Below are positions 52,089-62,960 of a DNA stretch of 64,000 nt, one piece after another. The stretch spans positions 73,210,501 to 73,274,500 of the forward strand of contig NC_091263.1 of assembly GCF_042477335.2 (NCBI RefSeq), given 5' to 3'. Below the pieces are notes generated by a model. The model was given only the letters and a program-made list of their open reading frames with translations, made no database searches and was not told the origin of the DNA. Origin of the DNA: Ovis canadensis (lineage: Eukaryota > Chordata > Mammalia > Artiodactyla > Bovidae). Every line of letters begins with the position of its first letter. The stretch's first letter is position 1. A program made the translations under genes and the position numbers.

Positions 52089-53319
52089 CCGGAGCAGGTA
52101 TTGGGTCTGATGAGCTGGACCCTTGGGGACTGTGGGGCAGGCCGGCCCGTGACCACCGCCCCCCGCGTCTCAGGCCCTCTGTGCGAGGCCTCCCTGACAG
52201 GGATCCCCGGTCCCCCAGGCTGAACCCCACCGGCCTCCGCCCTCGAGCTGCCGGCTGAGGCCTGGTTGGCCCCTGGCGCTGAGCTGGAGACCTTGGAGAC
52301 CCTCTGCAGACCCCGACCCGGAGCCAGGACCCCGCCTGCCCGCCCCCGCCCCGGGGTGTCCTTGGCCTGCAGGCCTGCCCCGGGCACCAGCGCAGTGTTC
52401 ATGTGGGCCTGACTCTCCCGCCCGCGGTCCCCGGGCCCAGGAGCTGGGACAGACACACTGGCCGTCCCTCCTGGTGCCGTCTTGGAGACCGAAGCGAGCG
52501 TGCGCAGCCTACTAGGACTCACGGGTGAGGGGAGCAAGGGCCCTGTTGCGTCTGTCTTCCTGCACGCGGGCTGTGCGGCGGGCCGGCTTCTGTCACGTGG
52601 AGGCGGCGCAGATTGCAGGGCAGACGGGGTGGAGCTGGTGGGGCCGAGGGCCGTGGGGTGGAAGCCAGCCCGGGCGGGGTGCCGGCTCAGGCCCCCCTGG
52701 ACCTGAAGGCCAGGCTCCCTGGACGGACCCAGCGGGGGGCCTGGCCTTCCCTCCTGTTTATCCGGCATCTCGGCGACGAGCTGGGGACCTGAGGGCTCCA
52801 GGGGCCTGAGATGCCCCGTGCTCCCCATCCTGGGCGCGCCTGACCCCATGGGGTCCCTGGGAGAGGGTCCCGTCGGAACGGCCCCTGGCTCTGCGCGCGG
52901 CGGTTGGAGCGTGGCTAACTGCAAGATGTCTTACTGGCCTCGTCGGTTTCCCTGCTCGTCAACACGGCCCCTGCGTCTGTCTGGAATGGCTGATGAGGGA
53001 AGGGATGCATTGGTCATCAGCCTGGCTCCTGCAGGGCTTGCAGGCCAGTAGAACCGAGCATCTGCTCACATTTGCTCCGTTCCCGGTTCTGGTCCAGGGG
53101 CCACGGCCACAGGCGCCCCCGAGTCCCTCCGATCCCCCATCCTTGGTCTAGCTTCAGTCCCTGACCAGCTCTGGGGCTGCTGAGCAATCAGGGCCACTCG
53201 GAGGAGCCCCCCAAAACTGGCTGGGCCCAGGAGAAGTTGGGGCCGAGGCACTGAGGTGATCGGGCTGATTCCCAGTACCTGCCTCTGCCTTAGGAGCTTC
53301 CTTAGGACCCCTCATCTGC
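52089..53319. other. GC-rich interval, nothing recognised
   Basis: The 286-codon minus frame 52064-52924 begins in the L1 3' end; its product is low-complexity Pro/Ser/Gly/Ala-rich and matches nothing I know. 52915-53050 is slightly less GC-rich (aactgcaagatgtcttactg) and unassigned. Confidence 0.4.
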
Positions 53320-53460
53320 CGCCCAGTGGCCGTGTAGCTCACGGCAGACGACTTCGCCTCTCTGAGCCTCGGGGCTTTTCTCGGTACTGTGGAGCCAATC
53401 ACTGCAACTTTGCAGGCAGCGATAAGGACTCAGTGATGCAGTAAAGTGCAGGGCGGATCC
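53320..53460 (+). mobile_element. MIR SINE, sense
   Basis: agtggccgtgtagctcacgg, cgacttcgcctctctgagcc, tcggggcttttctcggtact and gcagcgataaggactcagtg follow the MIR core and 3' part. Confidence 0.65.
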
Positions 53461-55482
53461 GTGCCTACATATATCCTCGTCCCCTTCCTCCCCTGGACTC
53501 TGAGCGCACGGGACAGGCTGGGACCTCAGAGACACGGTTCTGGGGAGGGTAAGGGAACCAGCAGGACGGAGGGGGTGTAAACCAGAAGTCTCCAGGTTGC
53601 AAAGGTCAGAAACCCAAGTCAGAAGGGATTTTAACGGTCACTGTCGGTGACCAGCCTGGGGTCAGGCTTGGGTGTGGCTGAGAGTCCGGGGGCTCCGACA
53701 CTCTCGTGGCCGTTTCCTCCTTGCCTTCTGCCTGGGGTGTGTTCTCAGGACCCCTCCAGTCCCGCTGGTCAGCCGCGGGGTTCATGGCCTTCCTGAGACC
53801 TCCATGCCCAGAGGAGGCTGGCTGTGTGGTGATCAGCCAGGCCTGGAGCTGGGTGGATGGGGCCAGCTCCGTCTCAGCCACTGCCCTGTGTGTTCAGGAC
53901 GGGGTTCAGGTCTGTGTTTCTGGGCGGGGGTGGGCAGAAAACCGAGGCTGGAGACAGCCCGCTGGGCATGCTTGGGGTCAGAGGGCAGCCCGCCGAGCTG
54001 GCGGCCTCAGCTCAGCGCCGGGCGATGCACTCAGCCGGGTGCTCAGGAGGCAAGTGCTCGGCTGGGCGGCTGGCCCCTGGCCCCAGCACACAGCCTGGAG
54101 TCACAGACCCGAGGTCCGCGCTCGGCGGCGGGGAGGAGAGGGATCATGGCTGCTCGTGTCGGGTAAATCCACAGGACCCCGACGCTAGGCATCTGGCTGG
54201 CTGGCGACCCCCCGCCACCTCGAGTCTTTCCATCTCCCTCTTGCTTAGCCAGCTGGGACCTGACCTGTAAATGAGAATCTTTTCCCCTGTTCCTGCACCT
54301 TCCCTCTTTTCCCAGTGGTATATGCTCAACATTTTTCAAAAGCCCGAAAGCAGCCTGGGGCACTGTGTGTTATCCAGGGAAGCTCACCATCCATTTCAGA
54401 TCCACGTCACATCCTTCCACCGGCACCTGTGGGAGGGGTACCCCCCCGGGCCGTGCTGAGCCCCCTGGGGGCGGCCAAGCCCCATGTCCCGTCTGTGAGA
54501 TGGGCTGTTCCCCGCCCCCGATGGACTGCAGGGAGCGCCTGGGTGCTGGGGCAAAGGCAGTGTCCCCCAGGGGACGCTGACGGGGGCGGGGGTTCTGCAC
54601 CCCCGTGCTGCTCAGCCACGGCTCCCAGTCGCCCTGGAGGCCGAGCAGGACCCAGGGCCTGTCCGCGGGCGGGAGGGCTGAGACTGGGGAAACACGCAGC
54701 TCCCCACAGAGCCCTAGGTGGGGCTGGTCCCGGGCTCCACTGACATGTCTCAGCCCTTGGGTGCCCCTCCGTCCTGGCCTCAGGAGCCTCCCACTGCCAG
54801 AGCCCGTGGCAGCCCCATGCCCCCCAGCAGCTTTGCCTCCATCCTGCCCTTGTTCCAGACACGTGCCCTGGCCAGCCTTCAGCCCTTGGCCAGGTGTCCC
54901 GGCTGGGAGCCCCAGGTGCAGAAGGCGCAGGACGGCAGAGAGGGCGGGCGGTCCGCAGGGTGGCCAGTGGAAGGCGGGGCTGGAGCTGGGCTTGGGGACA
55001 GCGGGGCTGTGACCCTCCCTGGCAGCCGCGTCCGTCCCTCTCACCCCAGATCTCGGGGTCCCCCCGCCCCTGCTGCCTCCCCACCCCCTCGCTCCCTGTG
55101 TTCACACGCTGGCTGCTGCCCACCTTTGTCCTTCTAGACCCAGCTTTCCCACCAGGCTGTCGCCAGCGTGGGTCCACCCGGCCCGCCGCTGGGTGCCGCC
55201 GGGCCAGGCCTCAGTGAGGGCGGGGCAGCCGCAGCATCCGTGAGTGAGGGACGCCCCGCGCTGTCGTCTTCAGCCTGAAGTTTGTTTTTCTCCTCCGTTC
55301 ATCCAGAAGCGTGTCCAGAGGGCGCCCCCTCGCTGGGCCCAGGCCGGGTGAGGCGGGACAATGGGAAAAGCTGGGGGAGTCTGAGCGGCTGACGGAGCAC
55401 AGTGCCCAGGGTGCCCGCTGCAGGCCGGCCCGGGCCGGGGGCGGTGGGGTGAGGAAGGCATCGCAGGCGTTACAGGCCCGAA
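53461..55482. other. GC-rich interval, nothing recognised
   Basis: About 2 kb without a repeat I can name. 54268-54430 is less GC-rich (atgagaatcttttcccctg; gtggtatatgctcaacattt) and may be a unique non-coding element. Frames 54370-55044 and 54407-55177 (-) and 53672-54166 (+) are overlapping and motif-free. Confidence 0.4.
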
Positions 55483-55544
55483 AGCCCCAGCCCTGGCTCG
55501 GGAGCCACCTGAGAGCCCCAGCCCTGGCTCGGGAGCTGCCCGAG
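55483..55544. repeat. 31-bp tandem duplication
   Basis: agccccagccctggctcggg-agccacctgag is followed by agccccagccctggctcggg-agctgcccgag (period 31, starts 55483 and 55514). Three differences lie in the last part. Confidence 0.85.
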
Positions 55545-56324
55545 AGGGGCCATGGGGCGGGGCACCACCAGCTCGGCGTGTGTGCAGACCGCAGGGGAGG
55601 GAGGTCAGAGGCTGCGACGGCCCCCAGGACGCCACCCCATCCACCCACTGGGCTCTGCACCCCTGGGGCTCAGCCTGCCAGCTGGCTAAAGGCACGTCCT
55701 CCGCTCCGCGGCCGCAGCCACCCCATGGGCTGAGGGCACCAAGGCCTCCCCCCAGGCCTGGCCGTCCGCCAGGAGAGCTCTCGGCGTCCCGAGCACAAGC
55801 AGACACGTGGGAACCGGGCGTCTCAGCACCTCAGAGCCTCTGAAACAGGCGCCCCCGCTCCACAGCCCTCAGGCTGAGCTCTTGTCCTCCCAGTGAACAG
55901 AGCGGGGTGGGTTAGGGCTCCCCGAGTGTCCAGGGACCAGCACGGCCGTGGGTCTGGGGGCTGCCCGCCCCCACGACTCTGCCTGTAGGCACCCACTAAG
56001 GCTTCAGGCCCCTCTGCAGCCCTGGAGAAAGTGCCCCCCCCCGCCCCGAGCTGGGGTCTGCCTCCAGCTGCTTCAGGCGGGGTCCCCGGGCAGCTGTACG
56101 AACCCAGCCCCCGTCCCCTCCCCTCCCCACCGGCTGCCCCTTCCATCCACCCCGCAGTCAGAGTACCCAGCTCGTTCCTCTGCAGGGTGGATGTCCGCTG
56201 CTAATAGCACTGCCCGGGGGCATCTGGAAGGACGGGCCCAGGTGGCCCGGTGCCCGAACTCAGCACAGGCGCCGCACTGTTCCCCGCGCCCCCACCCCAC
56301 CCCTGCCTCCGTTTCGCGGTGATG
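55545..56324. other. GC-rich interval, nothing recognised
   Basis: No repeat or exon supported; C-rich around 56100-56160. Confidence 0.4.
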
Positions 56325-56445
56325 TTTACCTGGAAACACCCAGATCCAGTGGGTTCTGGAAATATCCCTTGTTGTTAATTTTCATTCAGCTAAGGTGCAT
56401 TAACACAGCTCGCTTGCAGGAAGGGAGGCAAATGCAAATGGAAGG
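56325..56445. promoter_or_regulatory. AT-richer island with an octamer site, candidate regulatory element
   Basis: tgtttacctggaaacacc (forkhead-like), gaaatatcccttgttgttaa, ttttcattcagctaagg, gcattaacacagc and a perfect octamer atgcaaat (56432-56439) lie together. ttgtt is SOX-like and near the octamer (POU), though not directly adjacent. No repeat recognised; role is inference. Confidence 0.35.
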
Positions 56446-56635
56446 ACCTTGGCAGAGCCTCGGTGACCGTGGGTGTCCCGCGCAGGCCCTGGGGACACAT
56501 CCCTGCCTGACTCTTGCTCGCCATGACCCTGAGACCAGCCGGGAGCTCCCGGCCACTCACGGGAGGGCCTGTGTACACGTGTGCCGTGTACACGTGTGTC
56601 CCACGCACACATGTCTGTGTGTGATGGTTGGGAGC

Positions 56636-56912
56636 TATCTCTTTTTGAAAATTGAAATATAGTTGATTTTTAATGGGCTTCCCAGGTGGCTCGGTGGTAA
56701 AGAATCCATCTGCAAGCAGGTGACACAGATTTGATTCCTGGGTCGAGAAGATCCCCTGGAGGAGGAAATGGCAACCCACTCCAGTGTTCTTGCCTGGGGA
56801 GTCCCATGGACAGAGGGGCCTGGCGGGCCAGAGTCCAGGGACTCACAGAGAGGCAGGCACGACTAGGTGACTAAACAGCAGCGGAGCTGATTCACAGCGC
56901 CGTCGTGCACGT
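56636..56912 (-). mobile_element. Small L1 3'-end scrap, antisense, split by a SINE (weak)
   Basis: ttttgaaaattgaaatatag and ttgatttttaa before the SINE, with gctgattcacagcgccgtcg after it, fit the artiodactyl antisense L1 text aattgaagtatagttgattt then acaatgttgtg. Confidence 0.4.
56675..56884 (+). mobile_element. Bov-tA-type SINE, sense
   Basis: gggcttcccaggtggctcgg, tggtaaagaatccatctgca, tttgattcctgggtcgagaa, gatcccctggaggaggaaat and ggcaacccactccagtgttc, then aggcaggcacgactaggtga. Flanking agttgatt and agctgatt may be the target-site duplication. Confidence 0.95.
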
Positions 56913-57003
56913 CGAGAGGCGTCTGGCCGTGTGAGGTCCGCGTGGCTGATTTGTGCACGTCGAGAGGCGTCTTGTGTGTGTCTGTCTGGCCGTGTGAGGT
57001 CCG
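56905..57003 (+). repeat. Imperfect tandem duplication with a 14-bp insert
   Basis: gtgcacgtcgagaggcgtct joined to ggccgtgtgaggtccgc occurs at 56905-56941 and again at 56953-57003. The second copy has tgtgtgtgtctgtc inserted between the two halves. A shared ctgatt lies before each copy. The duplication starts about 20 bp after the SINE tail. Confidence 0.85.
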
Positions 57004-57426
57004 CTGGCTCTGAGACTGGCTTGGTGTTGGGAACGCTGTCCAGCAGGCCGCAGGTTGGACCCGGAAGGGGAGGTGGCCCCGCACAGTCCACAGCCAGCTT
57101 GGCCAGGACAGCGGGTGGTGTCCACTGTGCCCTCTGTCCAGGCAGGGTCCTCCGGCCTCGCCCTGCCATGGGGTGGGGCCTGCCTTTCACCCCACACCAG
57201 AGGGGCTGTGGACCCGGGGGTCGCCCTTCCCCTGAGTCAGACGTCACCGTGTTCCTGACTGTTGTGTTCGCTCTAGGAATTTCTGTGGGGAGGCCTGGAG
57301 GCTCGTGGCGGGCACCCCCTGAAGGGCAGAAGCCTCCCTGGGAGGCAGGTGGGCGCGGGGCCTTTGGGAGGGGCCTTTCCTCTGGGTATCTTTTTGCGTT
57401 GTGTTTTTGAGCCGCGAGAGTGCCCT
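57004..57426. other. GC-rich spacer
   Basis: Nothing recognised; the 159-codon plus frame 56931-57410 begins in the tandem duplication. Confidence 0.45.
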
Positions 57427-57572
57427 ACTTTTTAATTTACTTCTGGCTCGCCGTGTCTTCCCCATTGCTTAGCTGCCCCGCGGCTTGTGGGGTGAGTTCC
57501 CGGAACAGGGATTGAGCCGCGTCCACTGCAGCGGCGAGCAGATTTTTCGCCCCTGGGTCACCAGGGAAGTCC
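57427..57572 (-). mobile_element. CHR-type SINE, antisense
   Basis: tttttaatttacttctggct (tail and body), ccgcggcttgtggggtgagt, tcccggaacagggattgagc, gcgtccactgcagcggcgag and gggtcaccagggaagtcc match the antisense CHR (gcggcatgtgggatcttccc, ggaccagggctcgaaccc, gccaccagggaagtcc). Confidence 0.88.
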
Positions 57573-57779
57573 GCGCCTTACTTAGTTGAAAAGTGTATAA
57601 AAGCGTGGATTTGGGGGTGAGTTGGCTTGTTTTCGGGGATCTGATGGAACACCACCAACCTGCCAGTGGAGGGCCACCCTCAGGATGAGGAGGGTGAGTG
57701 GGGCCAGGATGTCCTGGTTGGGGTCAGCTGCCTAATGGCTGCAGATGGTGGGGACCCTGGATCAGAGGGCGAGGGACCA

Positions 57780-57880
57780 GGTCCGGATCGAGGTGGGGCT
57801 GCTCGCCAGCTGGGCGGCCTCAGCCAGGTCTCAGCCTCAGTTTTCTCATCTGTAAAATGGGAGCTGTCGTAGCAACAGGT
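57780..57880 (+). mobile_element. MIR SINE, sense
   Basis: agctgggcggcctcagccag, gtctcagcctcagttttctc and atctgtaaaatgggagctgt are nearly the MIR consensus at the core. Confidence 0.8.
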
Positions 57881-60384
57881 CCCCAGGCAGACTCGAGGAG
57901 GAGTGTCTGAAGAGGGGTGCGGCACGGTCTGACCCCCACCCCGGCCGGTCTGGACTGAGGCATCTCTGCCCCCTGACAGTCAGTGAACCAGGTCCGGGGT
58001 GTCAGGACGGCGCTCCCAGACTCCACACCCAAGGCCACAGGTCTGGCCAGGCTCCCAGCCACGTGACAAGGCTTCAGCCCACTCCCAGCAGATAGGGAGG
58101 CTGGACACGCCCTGGCCAGCAGCCCCGGCCCCTCAGCCAGTGTCTGCCTCAGCAAGAAAGTCTTGGTGGGAGCCTCAGGGTTACGGAGGCTGGGATCTCA
58201 GGGTGCTCCCGGCAGGCAAGTGTGGTCAGGGGCTCCCTGTCCAAGCCTCTGTCCCTGCGGCAGGTTCCCAGCCTGGCGCCCCATGTCCCATCTTGCCCCC
58301 TTGGGGACCCTTGCCTGAACAAGGCCAGACCCTGGCTGTGCTGACTCCCTGCACCCAACCCCGTGGAGCCGAGGCCTGGGCTCAGAGTCACCGCTTCTGC
58401 AGACTCTTCTGAGCAGGGGCCGAGGGGAGCCCTGCCGTGGCCCCCTCGTCTGGCACGCCTGGTCGGAGTGCCCGCCTTCCTGGGGATGGGTGTGGTGCCC
58501 ACACCGGGTCTCACCCAGGGCGCCTGCCTGCCGCCTGAGCTCCCTTTCCACACCGCTGTCCCGAGGCCCAGGGGCCTGGGCAGGGACACCTCTCCCCTGG
58601 CAGCGGACGGTCTCCTAGACTCCTGGCAGGCCGGAGGGCGTGGAGGCTGGCCCGAGGACAGTCACCCCATGTGCCCATGGGCAGGGCTGTCCAAGGCCCA
58701 GAGCCGGCACAGGAAGGCAGGGCGGGCGGGCAGGGCCTCTGTGGCTTTCTCCAAGGGGGGCCGGGCCCGGCGCTGGGGGCCTGGGCAGGGCAGCTGGCCG
58801 CAGAGGCTGGTTTTTATGGCACTCCCCCAGGTCCCTGCCCCGTCGGCTCCCGAGAGCCGCCCTGGAGTCTCCGGGGCAGGCGGTAGCCCCATACCACAGA
58901 CCAGGAGCCTGGGGCCGAGATGATCGGGGCACCCGGGTGGTGGCGTGAGGCAGCGGCTCCGCCTGCGGGGAGGTGGGACGAACCCTCAGGGCGCCTGCCC
59001 CGCCTTCCCTCTCTGCGCCCTGCCCTAGAGCCCCGGAGCAGAAGGGGCTGCACATGGGGCAGCCGTGAGGGGTGAGCCCCGCCCGGCCCAGTGCCCACTG
59101 TCCAGCTGCCCGGGGGCTCAGGGGCAACAGAAACTTCGGGAGCCCCAGGGGCGGCCGGGATGACTCGCCCGTCCCTGCACCATGTGTCGTCCAGCCCATG
59201 GGCCTGCCTCGGAGTCGAGAACACATCCCACCCTGTGACCCCGAAAGTCCAGGGCTGGGACCTGCGCGCACGTCCGCCACCTGCACAGAGCCCTCACTGA
59301 CCGGACAGCCGACGCCCCCTCCGTGCGGGCAGTAAGAGGTGTGCCCGGGGTTCCCGGCCGCTTCCCGAGGGTGACGTAGAGGAGTGTTTGACGACCGGAA
59401 GACGTGAGGTGTTGAGCGCGGGAGGGCAGCGTGGGTTGCGGAACAGAGTGTGCTCTCGTGCCCAGCCCCCATCCAGGCACATGCTGCGGCCGCGGCCAGG
59501 CCCTGAGACGCCCTCAGACCCCGCAGTGCCTGGGCTGGAAGGCAGGCACTATCTCCTCGCTGTGCCCGGCTGCTCTTTCCTGCCGTTGGTGCAGTGGGCA
59601 TGTGCTTCCTTTTTAGTAAGACGGAGGCGTGCGGCCTGCCCGCCCCTCTGGAAATGGAGGTAAATTCCACAAATAACCCCAACACCCAGGGCCCGTCAGC
59701 AGTGGAGGCGCCGTGCCTCTAGCTGCCTCTGCTGCGGGCCTGGAGGGGCTCCAGGGCAGGGGTGGCCTGCCCTCTGCCCACCCCGACCCTGCTCTCCGAG
59801 GCCTCCTTTTCCTTCTCAGGAGCGGACAGTCGCCCTCCAGCTCAGAGCCGTGGTGGCCAGGACCCCGCCCAGGCCCTTCCAGAAAGCACAGTGTGCCTGG
59901 AAGACGCCTTACACCGGCAAAGGTGTTCTTTCTCAATCTGACAGAACTTTCTAGAGCTCAGGGGGCCCTGGGGAGTTGGCTGGTTCCGGGTTAGATGCAT
60001 CTGGGGATCTGTGGGAACACACAGGACACCTGCACTCCCCCAAACAAGGCGCGCGGAGGCGGGTAAGCGCGTGACACCACGGTCAGCGCCGTGAGCTGTC
60101 AGAACTCGAGCTGAAACCACAGCGAGGTGTCAGAACGCCCGGAAGTGGGGCCGGGGCCACATGCCAGGCCGGCCAGGAGGCTGGGGGCCGGGTCCCGCCT
60201 GCACGGCTCCTCTGGGAGACAGCTCACTGGGGGGCTCGGGGGACATGCACTCTTGGCAAACGCCCTTTGATCCAGAGGAAGGAAGACCTGGGTTCACACT
60301 GAAACCCGTTGGAGAAGGTTCAGGGCAGTTCTATCCCTGACAGACCCCCTGGCCCAGAACCTGCCGCAGCATCCTTCCCAGGGT
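57881..60384. other. GC-rich interval, no repeat or gene recognised
   Basis: About 2.5 kb. The 356-codon minus frame 58615-59685 is the second longest open frame in the window; it is Pro/Ser/Gly/Ala/Arg-rich and faces long frames on the other strand, with no domain or signal. 59630-59700 (aatggaggtaaattccacaa) and 59900-60010 are less GC-rich and unassigned. Confidence 0.4.
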
Positions 60385-60880
60385 GTGTGTGGGGCGGGGG
60401 GGATACAGATAAACAGACGGTCGTCCGTCCGTGTGGTGGGTGCTGTCCAGCTGTCAAGAGGAAAGGGCTGTTGATACAGGAACAGCTGGAATCAAACCTC
60501 CAGGGAATTACACAGAGTGAATAAGAAGCCAGTGCTGAAAAGCCATCCTGTGTGATTCTGTTTGTGGTAACAGCCTGAAACGACAGGATGCCGGGCGGAT
60601 GGGTGGCTGTGGGGGCGCAGGATTGGGGAGGAGGGGGTGTGGCTGCGCAGGGAGGGGTGGGTGCGAGTGCCCTGCGGTGGGTGGTCCTGGGGCTTGAGTG
60701 TAGGTGGGGGTCACGCAAAGCTGCACATGTGGTAAAGCTGTCTGGGCAGCTGCAGCGGCTGAGGGCCTGACGCCTGTTTTTACGTTCAGTGTTATCAGTG
60801 GGGGAGGCTGGGGTACGTCTTGCTGTGAACCTGTGGTTATTTCAAAGTGAAGAGTTCTTAAAACAACACGCAAGGTACAG
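60385..60880 (+). mobile_element. L1 LINE 3' end, sense
   Basis: ggaaagggctgttgatacag (60461), gaacagctggaatcaaacct, gtgaataagaagccagtgct, gtgtgattctgtttgtggta (60550), gtggtaaagctgtctgggc and a final ttatttcaaagtgaagag keep the order of an old L1 3' end (gaactattgatacatgcaac, aagaagccagtctc, tgtatgattccattt). Confidence 0.7.
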
Positions 60881-60989
60881 GAGCGCGACCCCAGAGGTTC
60901 GGGCTAAGTGGTCTGGATTTGGGCCCAGGTGTCAGTCCCCCTGTGTTTCTAAGAAGCGTCCCGTGTGTCTACCGCACAGCCTGGGCCTG

Positions 60990-61090
60990 CAGCTCTGCAG
61001 AGGGAAACCAAGGCTAGAGAGGGGCAAGGGTTTTCCCAAGGCCACACAGCTGCAGGGGGAGGAAGCGGGTGGCCGGAGGGGATGGCCACT
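60990..61090 (-). mobile_element. MIR SINE, antisense
   Basis: ctgcagagggaaaccaaggc, agagaggggcaagggttttc and ccaaggccacacagctgcag are a clear antisense core. Confidence 0.8.
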
Positions 61091-61139
61091 GGCTGCGAGG
61101 ACTTGGGTTTTTCCTGCTGCGGGCTGGGGCTGAACCAGG

Positions 61140-61390
61140 CGTTTTCCGTTTTGTTTTTAGTGTAAATCCAATAAAGATTTATTGGAATCCAGTGTGCGGC
61201 TAGGTGAATTGTCACAAACGGAACACTTCCGGTAGCCAGCACGCAGACCCCCAAGCAGAAGCCAGACAGCGCCCCAGGAAGCCCCCTCGGGCCCTGCCAG
61301 TCGCTGCCCTTGCCCCCCACTCCCCGCACCCAGGGGCCCCTCTCCCGACCTTCAGCACGTGCTGTCTTTCCTGTTGCCAAACTTGGTAGG
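61140..61390 (-). mobile_element. L1 3' end, antisense
   Basis: ggctaggtgaattgtcacaa, acggaacacttccggtagcc, agcacgcagacccccaagca, gccaggaagccccctc-like gcgccccaggaagccccctc and ccctgccagtcgctgccctt follow the antisense old-L1 text (caatgaattatcacaaac, gaacacacccatgtaacc, caccccagaagccccctc). Confidence 0.75.
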
Positions 61391-61909
61391 TGGCCGGGCG
61401 CTGTTTGGAGCCACGCCCAGTTCACTCTGAAGGGGAGGAAGTGGCCTCTGCTGGAGTCTGGTCCAGTGGGGCTGGGGCGGGGGCTTCAGGGAAGGACTGT
61501 CCCAGGGCACAAGACCCTGTGCAGTGATGGCTGGAACGGCCGTCTCCCCGAGCCCGCGCTGGAGGCGGGAGGGGGGCTGGAGCCCTGGCTGGCTGGCCCA
61601 GCCTGCCGGGTCCCAGGGCCCCCTGAGCTCCTTTGACCTCTGGGCACAGCGAGGCACGGCAGGGCAGACGGCTTTGGACCAGGGGCCACCAGCCCGCAGT
61701 AAGAGCCCTCGACACAGGATGACTCGCCCCCAGACCCCGATTCCCCCGTGACCGTAACAGGGGCTTTATGTGGGTAGAAGAGGCAGCTGTCCGCACAGAA
61801 TCGGTGTGTTAATGCAGCGCGCTAACAGGTCACCTGTGGCGTCTGCTCACAGCTTCCTCTGATCCGTGACGTGATATGCTGCTGTTTGGGGTCCTCTGCT
61901 GGTCGTAGC
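61391..61909. other. GC-rich spacer
   Basis: Nothing recognised. Confidence 0.45.
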
Positions 61910-62090
61910 TGGATTTATGGAGCGCTGACTGGCTGGCACTGTTCCCAGGGCCGTAAATGCACCATCCTATCTAACCTTCCTCGAACTCGGTAAACGAGGA
62001 CTGTGAACTGAGACGCGGAGAGGTCCCTCGACTTGCCCAAGGCCACACAGCTGGCCCGCGGCAGAGCCGGCCTCTGCAGCCCAGCCCCCT
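61910..62090 (-). mobile_element. MIR SINE, antisense, well preserved
   Basis: tggatttatggagcgctgac, ggctggcactgttcccaggg, ccgtaaatgcaccatcctat, ctaaccttcctcgaactcgg, gaactgagacgcggagaggt and tgcccaaggccacacagctg give nearly the whole element. Confidence 0.88.
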
Positions 62091-62829
62091 TGGGTCTCTC
62101 ACGTCCCCCGAGCACCGCTGGATGTGACCCCACAGTAGCGTGTGGTCGGGCAGATATGCCTGCCCGGCACCTTCTGGTTTCCCAGGCGCTTCTCCACAGC
62201 GACTGTGTTACCGCCACCCCGCGTTCCGAGGGGGAGGCCAAGGCACAGGGGGGCTCCAGCACGCCCCAGGCTGTGGGTTCCCAGTCCAGGCGCTGGGCTG
62301 TGCCCTTCCCAGCACCGCTGGGCTAATCGGGAGGAGGGTGATGGGCAGAGTGGGCCTCAGGCCGTGGCTCTGAAGGCTGCGTGGACCCGGCCGGGCTCAG
62401 GGCAGAGGCGGGACGGTCCCCACTCAGAGCCCGACCCAGCTGGGCTGTCAGGTCAGTGCACACCGTGAGGGGGGCTGCCCAGGGAGTCAGGCCGCCAAGG
62501 GGCCCCCCAGGATAGGCAGGACACGGGGAGGAGGAGGGGAGCCCCGGGGTTGGGCTGGCCCGGGAAGGCCAGGTCCGCATCTTGGCCTGCCCAGCAGGTG
62601 ACACTGCTGCCTGGAGGAGGTTGTTGTGCCTCCTTCCGTACCTCGGTCCCGAGTGTCACGACAGGCCACGTGAGGTGACGCTGGTCGACCAACGCCCAGT
62701 CCATAGGGACTGCTCAAAAATACGTCACTAGAGGAGGGGGAGAGAGAAGAGGGGATAGGGAAGGAGGCAGCAAGGAAAATGGGAAGGACGGATTCTGACT
62801 GGGGGACAGAGTAGACAAGTCTGCCCGAA
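62091..62829. other. GC-rich interval, purine-rich at its end
   Basis: 62730-62800 is strongly purine-rich on the plus strand (agaggagggggagagagaag). No gene or repeat family recognised. Confidence 0.4.
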
Positions 62830-62960
62830 GGCGTTGACACGTGAGCAGGGTTTTGGAGGGTGAATAGGAGTTGGCTGCAGGGTCAAGAGAGAGGGGGTGG
62901 AATGGTGTCCCAGGCACGGGAGCCCCTGAGCTGCAAGGTCAGCGTTTGTAAAGAGGGAGG
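62830..62960 (-). mobile_element. L2 fragment, antisense
   Basis: gttttggagggtgaatagga, gttggctgcagggtcaagag and aatggtgtcccaggcacggg fit antisense L2 (cttgaaggatgagtagga, gttagccaggcagag, gggcattccaggcagag). Confidence 0.6.

Noticed and set aside
52064..52924. 286-codon minus-strand open frame
   Set aside because: Begins in the L1 3' UTR at its carboxyl end and has no recognisable domain.
58615..59685. 356-codon minus-strand open frame
   Set aside because: Composition is GC-driven, with long frames on the other strand and no signal peptide, domain or splice context. No family recognised.
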